DNA of 64,000 bases from NCBI GenBank assembly GCA_036924285.1, contig JAYKYS010000004.1:17082001-17146000 (forward strand), read 5' to 3'. A program made the translations under genes and the position numbers. The stretch comes from Asterella californica. Lineage: Eukaryota > Streptophyta > Marchantiopsida > Marchantiales > Aytoniaceae. Position 1 is the stretch's first letter. Every line of letters starts with the position of its first letter. The notes below the pieces were generated by a model. The model was not told the DNA's origin. It ran no database searches and saw only the letters and a program-made list of their open reading frames with translations. Positions 25,831-36,640 of this stretch are shown one piece after another.

Positions 25831-26214
25831 CCCTTCAAAATACCCAAATCCTTCATATTGAAGATAAACAATTCTTGGAGCTCTTCAGGAACCTCTGAAC
25901 TCTTCGTCTCTCCTCTTCTATAAGCTTGGGTCCAATCTTCGACTCCCAAGTATCATTTGTCACCATGCTAGAGATAGAAGACGAAGTCGTTGATTGCTAT
26001 CTTGCAGTCTCTGGAGCAGTTTTCTTCTGCTCATCATCAACAACCTCCACCACCATTGTGCAAAAAACTTCTGCAGTCCTAGCTACAAGCTCCACACGCT
26101 CTCCTAAGACATCCCATGATGTCCAAGGATGACGAATTCCAGACGCCTTGTCCCCAGTCTTTGCTTCCACCGACCCAGTAGGCAAAGAGTTCAAAATGTC
26201 CGAGCAGTAACACT

Positions 26215-27165
26215 CGTCGATCGCATCCGACGCTGCTCAGCCAATCCAAGACTAACAATCCACGTCAAGAGTTCAAGTCCATTGCTTGATCTGACATCTG
26301 ACGACGAGAAGCCTCCGACACCGAAGTACCGCCGTCGTACTCGTAGCGAAACTCATTGCTCGCTCTCTCTCCTTGGCATTGGACTCCACCAATTGTTATA
26401 ACCAAACATCTCACACAAGCTCAAGTCCACCATCTCTGTAAGCATGTGACGCTAGAAAGCTCATCAAAGTGGGCAACGTTGGCATGGACCGTCCCACTAG
26501 GTTCACCACTACCATGAATCACCTATCGACAACTCTCACTACTAGAGACCGCCGTCTTGCATCGAAGATGTCATCAACCGTGAGGTGTCATGGTCGTCTC
26601 ATTACATCGTGAGTGCGCTTGAGCATCTCTTTCGATAACAAGTTCGTCCACAACGACTATGAACGATATGCACGAGATCTCACTCTTGCTGCATCTAAGA
26701 ATACTGCCGGTCCGACCCAAAACTGCACCTGATGCACGCTTGTCATCATCTATGTACGAGCATCACCCAACAAAAGAACATTCTCCAAGATATACGTAAG
26801 AGAATCCACCTGATGCATCTGGAGATATCGTAAGATTTATAACATCTCCCAGAACATCTTAGATCACGGGTCATGTAAACCTTAACATTTCTAGCACGCG
26901 TGTTATCTTGACATGACCACCCGACTATCACTAAGTGAATGATGTCAACAAACGTGAGATCTTACGCCCCCAGCAACGAAATATCTGACGACTTGCTGAT
27001 ATTCTCTAACAGCTGATATGGACAACAACTCAAGATATCTTTGCTGGATGTGTCACATGACGCAATGAGATGCGTCTTGTAACCTCATCTCTTCAAATAC
27101 AAGTATCGCTGTACTTGTATAATCAGCACAACCTATGCTGATCTCTCCAAACAACTCCAACGCAC
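26215..27165 (-). pseudogene. C5 cytosine DNA methyltransferase domain inside the gypsy element
   Basis: Several hallmark motifs of C5 methyltransferases occur in order. Motif I-like ALELFGEISIGCA at about 27125-27163; RYLELLSISAVRE; motif IV-like HLVIVGWSCQ with the catalytic Cys (GWSCQ at 26908-26922, Ser replacing the usual Pro); motif VI-like YILENV at 26777-26794; then VGPAVFLDAARVRSRAYRS, like the motif VIII region. Next come LTVDDIFDARRRS and LPT...SHAYRDGG, and an end with SEASRRQMSDQAMDLN and WIVSLGLAEQRR. It lies between the protease and RT remnants, so it was part of the polyprotein. At least one frameshift and several stops inactivate it. Closest in style to DNMT3-type or retrotransposon-borne enzymes, from memory. 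Confidence 0.8.
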
Positions 27166-27619
27166 ATACATTTTTCTCTAGATAATGTCATAGAATGGGA
27201 GTCGTATCCAACGGTGATAGGTCACATGACCAGTAGTAGGAACAACCATTTGTTCTTCTTCTGGCGATACAAAGGCTTCACTCCAAACCTCTTGCATCAA
27301 TCGATCAGCATACTGCTACAACTCTCCACTCAAACTTCAGAGTGAGATATCCAAGACAGATGGTACTATCGTAGTCATGCTAAGCATGTCCTCCACTTCT
27401 TCAAAGATCGATAATATCCTACGCATGGACATTGTTCTTTAACAACTCGTCCTGTCAAATGATGACCGGACTGAACCCTGCAACGAATGTCATTTTCTCT
27501 GGTGTAAGTTTTGTTGTCTCAACTCTAGCACTGAACCGCACTGGTAAGCGATTCACTCGTCTCTCATCGGACTGTCAATCTTATCTATAAGATGCTATCT
27601 TCGTCCAATAGTTGATCAC

Positions 27620-27905
27620 AAACCTCATAGAGTATAACACAGAACATCCAACAACACATCATACGACTCTCCGATCGTAACGATGACCTTGATCTTCATC
27701 ATAAAGCCATCCGTGAGATGATTTGATCGAACTCTCACTGTTAGCATCTCACGTGTCACGTGTAGAGCTGTACCTCTTGATCCTCTTAGAGATGTATGTA
27801 GTTAGAATGGACATCTCTCCACCTCGGACTTCATCAAACCCAAATCAATGCACGTCGTCTTTCTCAACATCAACGGTTGGGCTCTAGAGTCCAACAAGAC
27901 TTTCT
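27620..27905 (-). pseudogene. Retropepsin-like aspartic protease remnant
   Basis: A single frame reads KVLLDSRAQPLMLRK, CIDLGLMKSEVERCPF, a stop, then LHTSLRG, LTVRVRS and VTIGESYDVLLDVL. This fits a retroviral-type protease in which the active-site D-S-G-A has become D-S-R-A (Asp codon near 27889-27891) through a G-to-A change on the coding strand. The SYDVLLG-like end matches the family's second half. It lies between Gag and the methyltransferase. Confidence 0.6.
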
Positions 27906-28561
27906 ACGATCGATACATCTTCACTGAAGGTGTCACCAAACAAATGATATCATTTCTGTTGTCGAACAACATCACACATGGTGCCAAACTAGCACGGTCA
28001 ATCGTCGACTTAGTTGGTAACTCATCTAACGTGGTAGTCGCTTCTTGCCAAGTACCACTAATAGTTATTTTGATCTTCGACTCCATGGACACATCTACCG
28101 CTTCTCGTTGAACCACCTCAACACTAGAGATAACTACATCTTTGTTCTCACTGAGCGTGGCTGCCAACTGGAACACTAGAGTCAAGCTTATTCTCAATGT
28201 CTTCGTATTTGTGACTGAAAATAGTGGGGCTCGTAAAACTACAGTAGCCGCTCTCAACATCGAGTTCGACGTCGCATCCACAGACGTCGAGGGTTGTCTC
28301 GCATCACCCCCACTCTTGGATGTCGATGTCTCTAACATCACTACATCATCGATAGATCGTTTAGGAATCATAGACGTGATCTTCAACGCTTTCGATAACG
28401 TGAATGATTGAGGAAGCTTGATCTATCTACTAGTCTCCTCGTGTTGTGGATCTAACTCCACTGACGGACCTCGTGGCTCAGAGGCACGTATTGCACTCCG
28501 AGTCACTATCGCAGTCGTCGTTTATCGAACCTTCAGTCGCTCACAGGTTTCTGAATCTACG

Positions 28562-29560
28562 TCACCTCAACCATGAAGTCGAAGTTATCTCCTTCTCTTT
28601 CATAAGACGTGGAAGTCTTTGTTCTTGAACCAGTTGAGTCATAGTCATACTAGCTATTCTCTGCTCTAACTGTTCAATCTTAATAGTCATACTCGCATTT
28701 GACGTCATAGCAGACGGTGGATCGATTGATCCTCTCTCAAGTGTTGGGTCGCTACCTCCAGTTCGATCACCATGGTCTCTTTGAGCTCCTCCGCCTCGTC
28801 TACAATCAACTTTTTCTTGTCGTAGTTTGAGATGGAGATCAAAACAACGATCACTATTGTGACTTGGTCGTTCGCAATGTTCACATTGTCTAAGCATCGC
28901 ATGCGACAAAAGATAGTCCTTTTGCTGATGAGGACTATCACACTCTAACAAAGATCCGTTTGTTGCTGACTAGAGAAAGACGGCATGAGCTTCTGTCCAC
29001 TAGATCCTCCAACATCTCTTGGATCGTGATTGTTCCGCATGATCCTTACTACCACCACCACCACCATCACGTTGTTGCGTAGCTTGTGATCCTCGAGAAA
29101 AGGTGATCGTTCCATGTGATGTCTCCTTGCTGAACCCAACAACCACCACCCTCTCTTTCATCATGTTGAGTTCAATCCGCTCAGTCAAATAAAAAATAAT
29201 TGTCAACGTCGGAACCGTGTCTCTAAGGAGAGTCGTATCTCTGACTCTCTTACGCATCTCTCAGTCTAATATCTCATACCAGAATTGAATTGTCTGTGTT
29301 TTCGTCACGCTTTGGGTAATGCTGATCAACCGCATCATGCGAGTAAACGCCTCGTGTTCTCTTTAGTCTTGCGTCGATACTCTTGCAGATTCTTCAACTT
29401 GTTAGTCCGCACACTTTGATAGTTCTTCCTCAAACACAAGAAAAATTGAACCACAGAGTTAAACCTTGGTGGTATCCCGTTCACATTATCACTTGCTCTA
29501 TTACAAGTGGACGTACCGCTGGTAATGGATATTCCACTTGTGGGTGTCATTGCTACTGAC
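28562..29560 (-). pseudogene. Gag remnant with CCHC zinc knuckle
   Basis: The zinc knuckle reads CEHCERPSHNSDRC (CX2CX4HX4C) at 28844-28885. It is followed by a basic and Gly-rich linker and then a short coiled-coil-like stretch (IKIEQLEQRIASMT). Upstream, split over two frames, are TERIELNMMKERVVVVG and a GGGGG-rich segment, in keeping with the end of a gypsy capsid region. Several frameshifts are needed to join the parts. Its position at the 5' end of the element supports the call. Confidence 0.7.
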
Positions 29561-30741
29561 ACATGAATTCACATGTGCCACGTCTTTCAAAATTACGTCA
29601 ATAGTGATAAAAATGTAGTTGAGAGATCAATGTTGTCTCTACAACTCAATCTTCACACTAAACTAGTTCATCCAAGAAAATTATCACCAACTACTTCTAT
29701 ACACGGCTTTACGATATAAGCAAACACTATCACAACAACAGCTCCTCTCTAGTACTATGAGATCGCTCTATCATTCTTCTAGAAACGTGTAAGAAGGTCT
29801 CTTATTACCTTAAACAAATCTATAAGTATTTACACGCATCCATAGAAGACACCAAGAATTATTGATCTAATGATAAAATCAAAGCTAAAACTACAAAGTT
29901 AAGTGAGCAAATTCAAGAATAGTGTTGGGATGAGTGACCTACTAGTTTTACACTTCGCATCCAATTGAAACTTGCATATCTTTCTCATGCACATCAACAA
30001 GTTGGCTTGCGACGGGTTCGAGTTCAAGCTCAACTTCGTTTTCGCACTCTCGCATTTCGCTTCTCACGTCTTCGCGCTCACGCATCTCTGCTCCTCGAAG
30101 TCTCTAAACGTCTTTTAACACGCACTTCACACCTCGACATTCCCACTTCGCTTGGGTAGGAAAAGAAACTATAACCAAACAACCAAAAGCAGGATGCGTA
30201 TGAAGAGAACAACGCAAAACAACAACTTGGAAATTGAAAACACACTCCACAAGATCGAAATTTGTCAAATTGACAATCGTAAGCGAGATTACATCCGATT
30301 TTGGATCACTCGCGATCTTCTTCTCCTCGTAACTCATTCGATCTTTCATCAAATCGAATGATTTTTGGTATCTTGAAATCATCTTCTTAACGTGCACCTA
30401 CTACACTCTTTAACAACAAAAATTGCTGATCCACATCAACCCGACGTCGCTCATGAACTTTTGATCTCAAATTGACTTCAAAACTTCTCAAGGAAAATTT
30501 CAACAACGCTTTCGCATTACCTCATCATCAATTCGATTAAGAACAGATTCAAACAATAATAATCCACACAACGATCGATCACACAACAAACAAAATTTCT
30601 TTACGCATACAACTCGAACCCGAAAGCCCGACGACATGGGATGCACCCGTAAATTGAACGTACCAACTTCGAAGATATCACCGACAAAAATTAGTGACCT
30701 AAAAACTCTCAATCAAATCTCGTAATTAAAATTTTTCGAGT
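29561..30741 (-). other. Leader region between putative 5' LTR segment and Gag
   Basis: No conserved protein block was seen here. It contains a run of TTCGC/CTCGC-like words near 30035-30090 and an AT-rich part. A 5' LTR end and primer-binding site should lie here, but no clear match to a plant initiator-Met tRNA 3' end was found. Confidence 0.35.
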
Positions 30742-30940
30742 GATAAACAATATATGTTCATTTCATCATGCCAACAAGCAATAAATAATCACTAAATTTG
30801 ATACACCATAGCCAAAAACTTAAACTCTGCGAAATATACTCTAGTGAACTATCTTATCAACTTGCACTAAAAATACTAACAACTTTACCAAGATTCGTCA
30901 CTCCGCAATCGACAACCTAACAAAGATGTCAAATTGATGT
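30742..30940 (-). repeat. Putative 5' LTR segment of the gypsy element
   Basis: Co-linear with 22783-23073 over a set of shared words (see that entry). Where the copies differ, this copy often has T or A in place of C or G, as after cytosine deamination. It lies upstream of the Gag remnant for the minus-strand element. Confidence 0.55.
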
Positions 30941-31383
30941 GGAGTAACATTGATGTGACATGTTACTCAGAATACAAAATATATTAACACTCCGTACAAG
31001 GGTATGCACTATTTGAATTACCATTGCGTTACATAAACCTTTGCAACTTTTGAACTAAATACTTTTTTTGCTACGATATCGTGTTCAAGAAATCCCACAA
31101 TGTCTCTCATTATGCTGGACTCGCAATTCCTCATTTTCACAGACATCATTTCTAATTCGTGCTGAACTTTCTCATCGTTTGTGAATTCATTCCATCGACT
31201 CTGAGTTTCACTCAACTTGGCCCTTGAAAAACATTTCTACCTCTAACACTCAACCTTTTACTTCCATCTAACTTCTTCTTTCGTCAACATTTGTTACCAT
31301 CTTCTCATAATTGTGAAGACATAAATCACACGTTTTTCTTCAAGCAGTCAACTCCAAAGGTCTAGACGCTTTTTCCACATTCG

Positions 31384-31414
<31 letters not shown>

Positions 31415-33715
31415 TTTTCATTCAACCTTCACTGTAATTCTGTAAGAATCATCGCAAACTTCAATCATTTTTCATCACTTCACGACAAAATAAAAAACTG
31501 ACACTTACTTTTGAACTGAAGACCGAAGAGTGAATGCAAACTCTTCACGATTTACGGAAATTTGTGCGATGAACTAATACCCGTTCCGCCTGTATCCTAA
31601 ATTTTAAACACTGCACATAATTCAAAATCCTTGAGTGTAACTTTAAAACTCCTCCACATCCCCACAGGCATGCATTCCGGTCCCGCTATAAGTTAGCCAA
31701 ATTGCTGAAAGCATATCGCCAATAGAGTTCAGACGCGGTTTATTCTTTTCCCGTTCGAGAATCATCTTTTTCGAACTTTGACAGCCCTGCTGTTTTCGCC
31801 TGTACGTGACCTCTCGATCAGATGATTTCAAAGTTCAATCCTGCTGATTACACCGCCGCGATCACAGCGGAGAAAGGTGGTGGGAGGCTACATTCCGAGC
31901 TTGTTACATACAGCCCACCTCACCTCACCTTTTCTCATTCTCCCAGCTCGACTTGGATGCATCTCTCCGCCAACTTGCCTCGTGTGCATGTGGTAGATAT
32001 GATCATAGTAAGCCCATCCACGGCCTACATGGAGTCCAAACAATAGGGACGGAGCTCACAATCTGGAACACCGCCACATCTGACGTTTACATATCAACCA
32101 ACCACGATTTGCTCAAGCTCCTCAACTGGTGGTTTGACGTCGTCAACGTTCCGTCCTTCTCATCCATTCCAAGGAAACTCCGATACACTGCATTATCCCC
32201 ACTTTGTCAGATATACATAAACACTCATCCTGTACTACTGAGTCCAATGTTATATTACACATCAGTTTGCAGGGAAGACAGGAAAAGAATGAAACGCAGT
32301 CACACACATCCCGGAACTCTCTACATAATGGAGCTAAATAAAAGCTAAAGCAGGTCTCTTGTAGAGGAGACCAGTCTCAAACGGCCACACAAAAGCATGA
32401 CCATTTCAATTCCCATCTAACCCCAACCCGCAAAAACTGAGTAGACCTGAAACTCCTGTTTCTTGTCTCAGCACATAATTCCACTGGAAGGAAACGGTAA
32501 GAAAATTTTCGACCAAAACCAAGACGAGAAAGCAAACAACAACGAATAAGCGAATTCAAGGACAGCTCAACTAACAGCAATTCTCCTGAAAGGAAGAGAA
32601 TCTTCAACTACACATACGGTCTGCCTACAGGAAGGTCAGACCTGAGTGTTGATGGAATCCATGCGCGGCAACTCATCAGAGGATGCGGAATCCCTTCCAC
32701 TATCGTGGAGTCACTTTAACTCGCTATGTCAACAATCAAGAGATCCTGTCTTTGCCTGTCGATCATACAGAAGGTTTGAGCTTCAACGTAGCATAAATAA
32801 CCAGGTTCTGTTTTGGGTCTGGTCTGATAGAAGAACCAACTCAAAACACGTAAAAATGTGAATGATGTGAAACTTGTCACAAGGCAGCTGTTAGCGCACA
32901 ACTTGATACTCGTTGACAAGAGAAAACGTGACGAGAATAATCTAACCTTGTGTTGGTGAAAGAACCCAATCACTTGAGGTAGACTCAGAGTTTATCTCCT
33001 CGAGCATTAGCTTACTGAACCAACTTCCATCTGAAGAAGATCATTCTCCATTTACCGGATCACTCGGCTGCAAGATCGTTCGTGAGAAGGCCATAAAATG
33101 GGCAAAGGTTGACAGTGGCATATTCTGTGGCCAAACAAATGTTTCCAGCACCGCTATCAGCCGGTAGTACTTGCCCAGATCTAACCTGCCAGATGAATCT
33201 AGATGTTACTTTCTTCGTAAGAAACGTAATAGTTCACTTTCGCCTTTGCATTATACTGTAGACATCAACAAAAGCATTGCCTATGGTTGACGAGTGAACA
33301 TACAACACAACGAATACCAGTTGCAAGCTACAGACCGGTAAAAGGCTTCTAGGCTTGGTCGGTGGGCTCCGGCCCCTGGGTACACTTGCAAGTCAGATAA
33401 AAACGTAATATCACAAGGAGGCCCAACTTACCATCTCTAACTTAAAAGTAACTGTTTGAGCTACGATAGCAGTAATCGTTCAAGTAAATCACAACACTTA
33501 GCACGAGTATGAGACAGCTCGGCGTGAATTCCTGCAGGACTCTTAAGAGGACCTTTGACCGCAAGGAGAAACTTCGCAGTGAATTCCGCGGAGAGTTGAG
33601 AGGCAAGCGGCTATTTCCGGGTCATTTTTCCTTCACCGAAGAAACACGATCAAGCCAGAGGCAAGATACGACGTCCTTTTCTTGATCCACAACGGCATCC
33701 AAGCCACGATTCAGC
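30941..33715. other. Gene-poor stretch downstream of the PPR gene
   Basis: AT-rich to about 31640, then composition like the genic islands up to the PPR stop codon. The GC-richer part probably includes the PPR 3' untranslated region. Open frames at 31822-32348 on the plus strand and near 32377-32607 on the minus strand have no family resemblance I can see. A CT microsatellite is listed separately. Confidence 0.4.
31384..31414. repeat. CT dinucleotide microsatellite
   Basis: A run of about 12 or more CT units on the plus strand, flanked by TCTTT and TTTTT. Confidence 0.9.
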
Positions 33716-36640
33716 TTAGATTTTGTACCCTGCTTGAGACATCCACAGCGACCACCTGGCAGCTTCAAGGAGATTGCCTGCCTTTTCGAAGGCGGCCACA
33801 AGATTCACGTACGTTATACGGTCAGGCATAAGGCCTACGTCCTGCATTTCCTTGAATATTCTGACAACTTCTTCGGGCATCTCAGCAAGACCATATGCCC
33901 GGATCAGAGTATTGTAGGTACACAGATCGGGTTTCCAACCTTGTTCCTCCATTTCTGCGAGCACTTTCTGTACATCTTGCAACAGACCCTTCTTTCCCAG
34001 AATATTTATCAGGATGTTGTAAGTGGCTATATCCCCTCGGCAGCCTGCTCTCCTCATCCGTTCTAGAACATCTTCCATCTTCGTGATCATACCCGCCTTC
34101 CCATATGCATCAATCATGGCGTTGTAAGCCTCCAACGTACCTACGAAACCATTTCTCTGCATGTCCCAGAGAGTACGTTCCATGTTTGGAAAATCTCGAC
34201 ATTTTCCGTAAGCATCAATAAGCGTGCTATATGTAATCTTATCCACCATGCCGCATTGCTGAGCCAACTCAAAGACGTGACGAGTTCTATCTAGCATGCT
34301 GGCTTTTCCATACAGGTCAATCATGAGGTTAAAAGTCGTTGTGTTTGGCGTACATCCACGGTCAAGCAAGTCGTGGAAAAGGACAGCAGTTTCCTCCAAG
34401 GGCAGTGCACGTCCACAGCAATTAATTATGCACGTAAGAAGGCCCTCGTCGAGCTCAAGGCCTAGTTCCAAAATCCTCCAGTACAGTTCAGTACCTTCTT
34501 TCTCAAGGTCCGCTTTCTGCAAAACCCGCAGCATGGACTGGAAGGTGTATGCATCAGGCTTTAAATCCCGGTGCTCCTCAATGATCTGGAACACATTCTT
34601 CGCCTCCTCGTGCATGCCAGCCTTCATGTACACGCTCAACAGACAATTATGGGCAACTAAGTCAAGTTTGACTCCAGATGTTTTAAGCTTGTTGAATAGC
34701 CTCTCCGCCTCCTCCACATTCCCAAGCATGCCGTAAACACTTATCATCGTGCAAGTTGTCTCAAGGCCTGGAAATGTTCCAGCAGCCTGAAGTTCAAGGA
34801 ACAGATGGACGGCATCATTGAGCTTTCCTGCATCTCTACACTGACAGATGAGTGCCAGGCACACACTCTCTTTAGGTATCAGCGCTGCTCTGCGCATAGT
34901 ATGGAAAGTTTCTAGAGCTGCTTCGTTCATATTGCATTTAAGGTAGGCGTTGAGAAGTGGAGCATAGCTTGGGACATCTACAGACCACCCAGCTTCTTTC
35001 AGGGAACTCATCAATTTGCCCAAATTCTTCAGCTTGCCAGCTCTCTCCATCGCTCTTAGAGCTGCATCCAGTGTCTGAGAGTCTGGCTTCATTCCGATCT
35101 CCTTCATTTCTTGAAGAACTCTCACAATTCCTCCGCCATTGCGTACCTTGCCGTAAAGACTGATCAATGTGTTGTAATTTTGAAGCGACGGCCGGTAATC
35201 CAGAGCCTTCATCTCCGAGAAGAGACTCAAAGCGTTTTTCAACTTCCCTGCTCTGCCGCATGCACCGATCAGCGATCTGTAAGTCGACTCATCGGGAATA
35301 ACTCCAACGTCCTTCATCTTTTTGAAAGTGTCGCAAGCACGCTCGAAAAGATGCGCTCTGCCATATGCCAAGATCATGGAATTATATGTCAACAAGTCTG
35401 GCCTGACCTGAGCCTCCTGCATTGCTAGGAATTTTGTTTCTGCGTCCCGAACCTTCCCCTGCTGACCGTAGGCATTGATTTGCATTATCCAGTTATCCTT
35501 GTCCGGGGTAACGCCACGGAGCACCATATTCTGGATTGTTTTCTCAGCTTTGTGATAAAGACCGGCTCGGGTGTACAAAGAAATCATGGCCGTATACGCG
35601 CCGCAACAGCGAAATTCACTTCCCTCAAACATGTCGAAGACACGCTCAGCTTCACTAACCTTCCTGGTCTTTTGGAAGAGACGCAGAAGATTCACAAACG
35701 TGGACTGCTGTGGTCGGAAAGTCCTTGGAACCACTACCGACATTAATCTGAAAGCCCACTCCGGCACACCGGCATTTACCGTGGCTTCTATAATGCAGTT
35801 CCATGTATAATTATCCAAAGTCGACCCAACCTCCTCAAGAAGCTCTACGATTTTTTCCCAGGCTTGCCTCTTCATCATCACCTTCAGAACTATTCGGCAT
35901 GCATATGAATTGTTTCTAGCCTTGCCATTCCGTCTCATCCAGGAAAAGACATCTAAAATTCTATCCTCATTCCGAATACCAGCGAGCAGAGAATTAATAT
36001 TTTTCACAGCGAAGACATGCACTCCAGACCTCGAGAAAAGGAGATCGACCTCCAATATGGAACTCGACGATTCCACCCAACACAGAAGCTCCTCCAACTC
36101 TGCTGGAGATGCGTTCCGCGAAACAGCCAACTCCATGCCGGATTCGATCGACTCGAAAAGAGCCGTAGAGCCCCGTCGTCCATCCCTCTTCGAATTGTCA
36201 TGATCAGTGAACGGGACAACCACCTCACGTCTCAGTTCTGCCGAAACCGAGCTATGAAGAATCTCACGTCCACCTCCCTGAAAAGCAGTGCGGTGATCTA
36301 AAGTCTCGACGCTGAGCTTTTTGAAGCCATTCTTTGCATTCTTGATCGACGTACGGACCACTTGGTCACTGGAACTAGCAGCCGGACAAACACAGAAGAC
36401 TGAAGTGACAGAAGAAGAGACAGAATCGTCGCATGTGCTCGCCAGAGTCGGGAATGACAAAAGACCAGCAGGATTCATAATTTTCAGTCGACCCCGGTCA
36501 ACGCACCGCGGAGGGCCTGATCTCTGTAGCATCTTGTGAGGAGGAGGTCTACCGGCAGCCCCAATGTTGTCCACCACAGTCCACCATTTCTCCTGCTCTG
36601 CTGCAGACAGCGCAAGCACTCCGCCAGTTCTCCACTCCAT
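33716..36640 (-). CDS. P-class pentatricopeptide repeat protein, At4g30825/BFA2-like
   Basis: An intronless frame of 974 codons. From about residue 240 to the end it consists of some 20 consecutive 35-residue PPR motifs, with typical cores such as TYNSMILAYGRA, TYNTLIRAYGLAEMPEE and ITYSTLIDAYGK. No E, DYW or SMR extension follows, so it is a P-class protein, usually a sequence-specific RNA-binding factor in chloroplasts or mitochondria. The end (EAARWSLWMSQAG) and length resemble Arabidopsis At4g30825 (BFA2), a chloroplast factor needed for ATP synthase biogenesis, as I recall it; orthology is unproven. ATG 36640 is the first after an in-frame stop. ATGs at 36532 (residue 37) and 36478 (residue 55) are followed by Ser/Thr-rich, acid-poor sequence more like a plastid transit peptide, so the true start may be internal. 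Codon use is intact with no disruptions. Confidence 0.92.
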   Translation of the reverse strand: MEWRTGGVLALSAAEQEKWWTVVDNIGAAGRPPPHKMLQRSGPPRCVDRGRLKIMNPAGLLSFPTLASTCDDSVSSSVTSVFCVCPAASSSDQVVRTSIKNAKNGFKKLSVETLDHRTAFQGGGREILHSSVSAELRREVVVPFTDHDNSKRDGRRGSTALFESIESGMELAVSRNASPAELEELLCWVESSSSILEVDLLFSRSGVHVFAVKNINSLLAGIRNEDRILDVFSWMRRNGKARNNSYACRIVLKVMMKRQAWEKIVELLEEVGSTLDNYTWNCIIEATVNAGVPEWAFRLMSVVVPRTFRPQQSTFVNLLRLFQKTRKVSEAERVFDMFEGSEFRCCGAYTAMISLYTRAGLYHKAEKTIQNMVLRGVTPDKDNWIMQINAYGQQGKVRDAETKFLAMQEAQVRPDLLTYNSMILAYGRAHLFERACDTFKKMKDVGVIPDESTYRSLIGACGRAGKLKNALSLFSEMKALDYRPSLQNYNTLISLYGKVRNGGGIVRVLQEMKEIGMKPDSQTLDAALRAMERAGKLKNLGKLMSSLKEAGWSVDVPSYAPLLNAYLKCNMNEAALETFHTMRRAALIPKESVCLALICQCRDAGKLNDAVHLFLELQAAGTFPGLETTCTMISVYGMLGNVEEAERLFNKLKTSGVKLDLVAHNCLLSVYMKAGMHEEAKNVFQIIEEHRDLKPDAYTFQSMLRVLQKADLEKEGTELYWRILELGLELDEGLLTCIINCCGRALPLEETAVLFHDLLDRGCTPNTTTFNLMIDLYGKASMLDRTRHVFELAQQCGMVDKITYSTLIDAYGKCRDFPNMERTLWDMQRNGFVGTLEAYNAMIDAYGKAGMITKMEDVLERMRRAGCRGDIATYNILINILGKKGLLQDVQKVLAEMEEQGWKPDLCTYNTLIRAYGLAEMPEEVVRIFKEMQDVGLMPDRITYVNLVAAFEKAGNLLEAARWSLWMSQAGYKI

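Larger units (their letters stand above)
22683..30940 (-). mobile_element. Decayed Ty3/gypsy retrotransposon carrying a C5 DNA methyltransferase and PHD finger
   Basis: Read on the minus strand, recognisable remnants follow in this order: Gag with a CCHC knuckle, aspartic protease, C5 cytosine methyltransferase, reverse transcriptase, RNase H, integrase zinc domain, integrase C-terminal part, PHD finger. A pair of related segments at 30742-30940 and 22783-23073 flanks the set and probably represents the LTRs. All coding parts have frameshifts and stops, many being TGA or TAG where CGA, CAG or TGG is expected. The order with RT before integrase is that of Ty3/gypsy. The copy cannot encode a working polyprotein. 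Outer limits are approximate, and no target-site duplication was established. Confidence 0.85.

Noticed and set aside
27848..28411. Plus-strand frames of 87-89 codons
   Set aside because: Opposite the element's protease and linker region, which is read on the minus strand.
31822..32348. Overlapping plus-strand frames of 74 and 131 codons
   Set aside because: No recognisable domain, overlapping frames, and codon pattern not convincing; may be PPR 3' untranslated DNA read antisense.
34296..34736. Plus-strand 146-codon frame
   Set aside because: Lies fully antisense to the PPR gene and shows no independent conservation.
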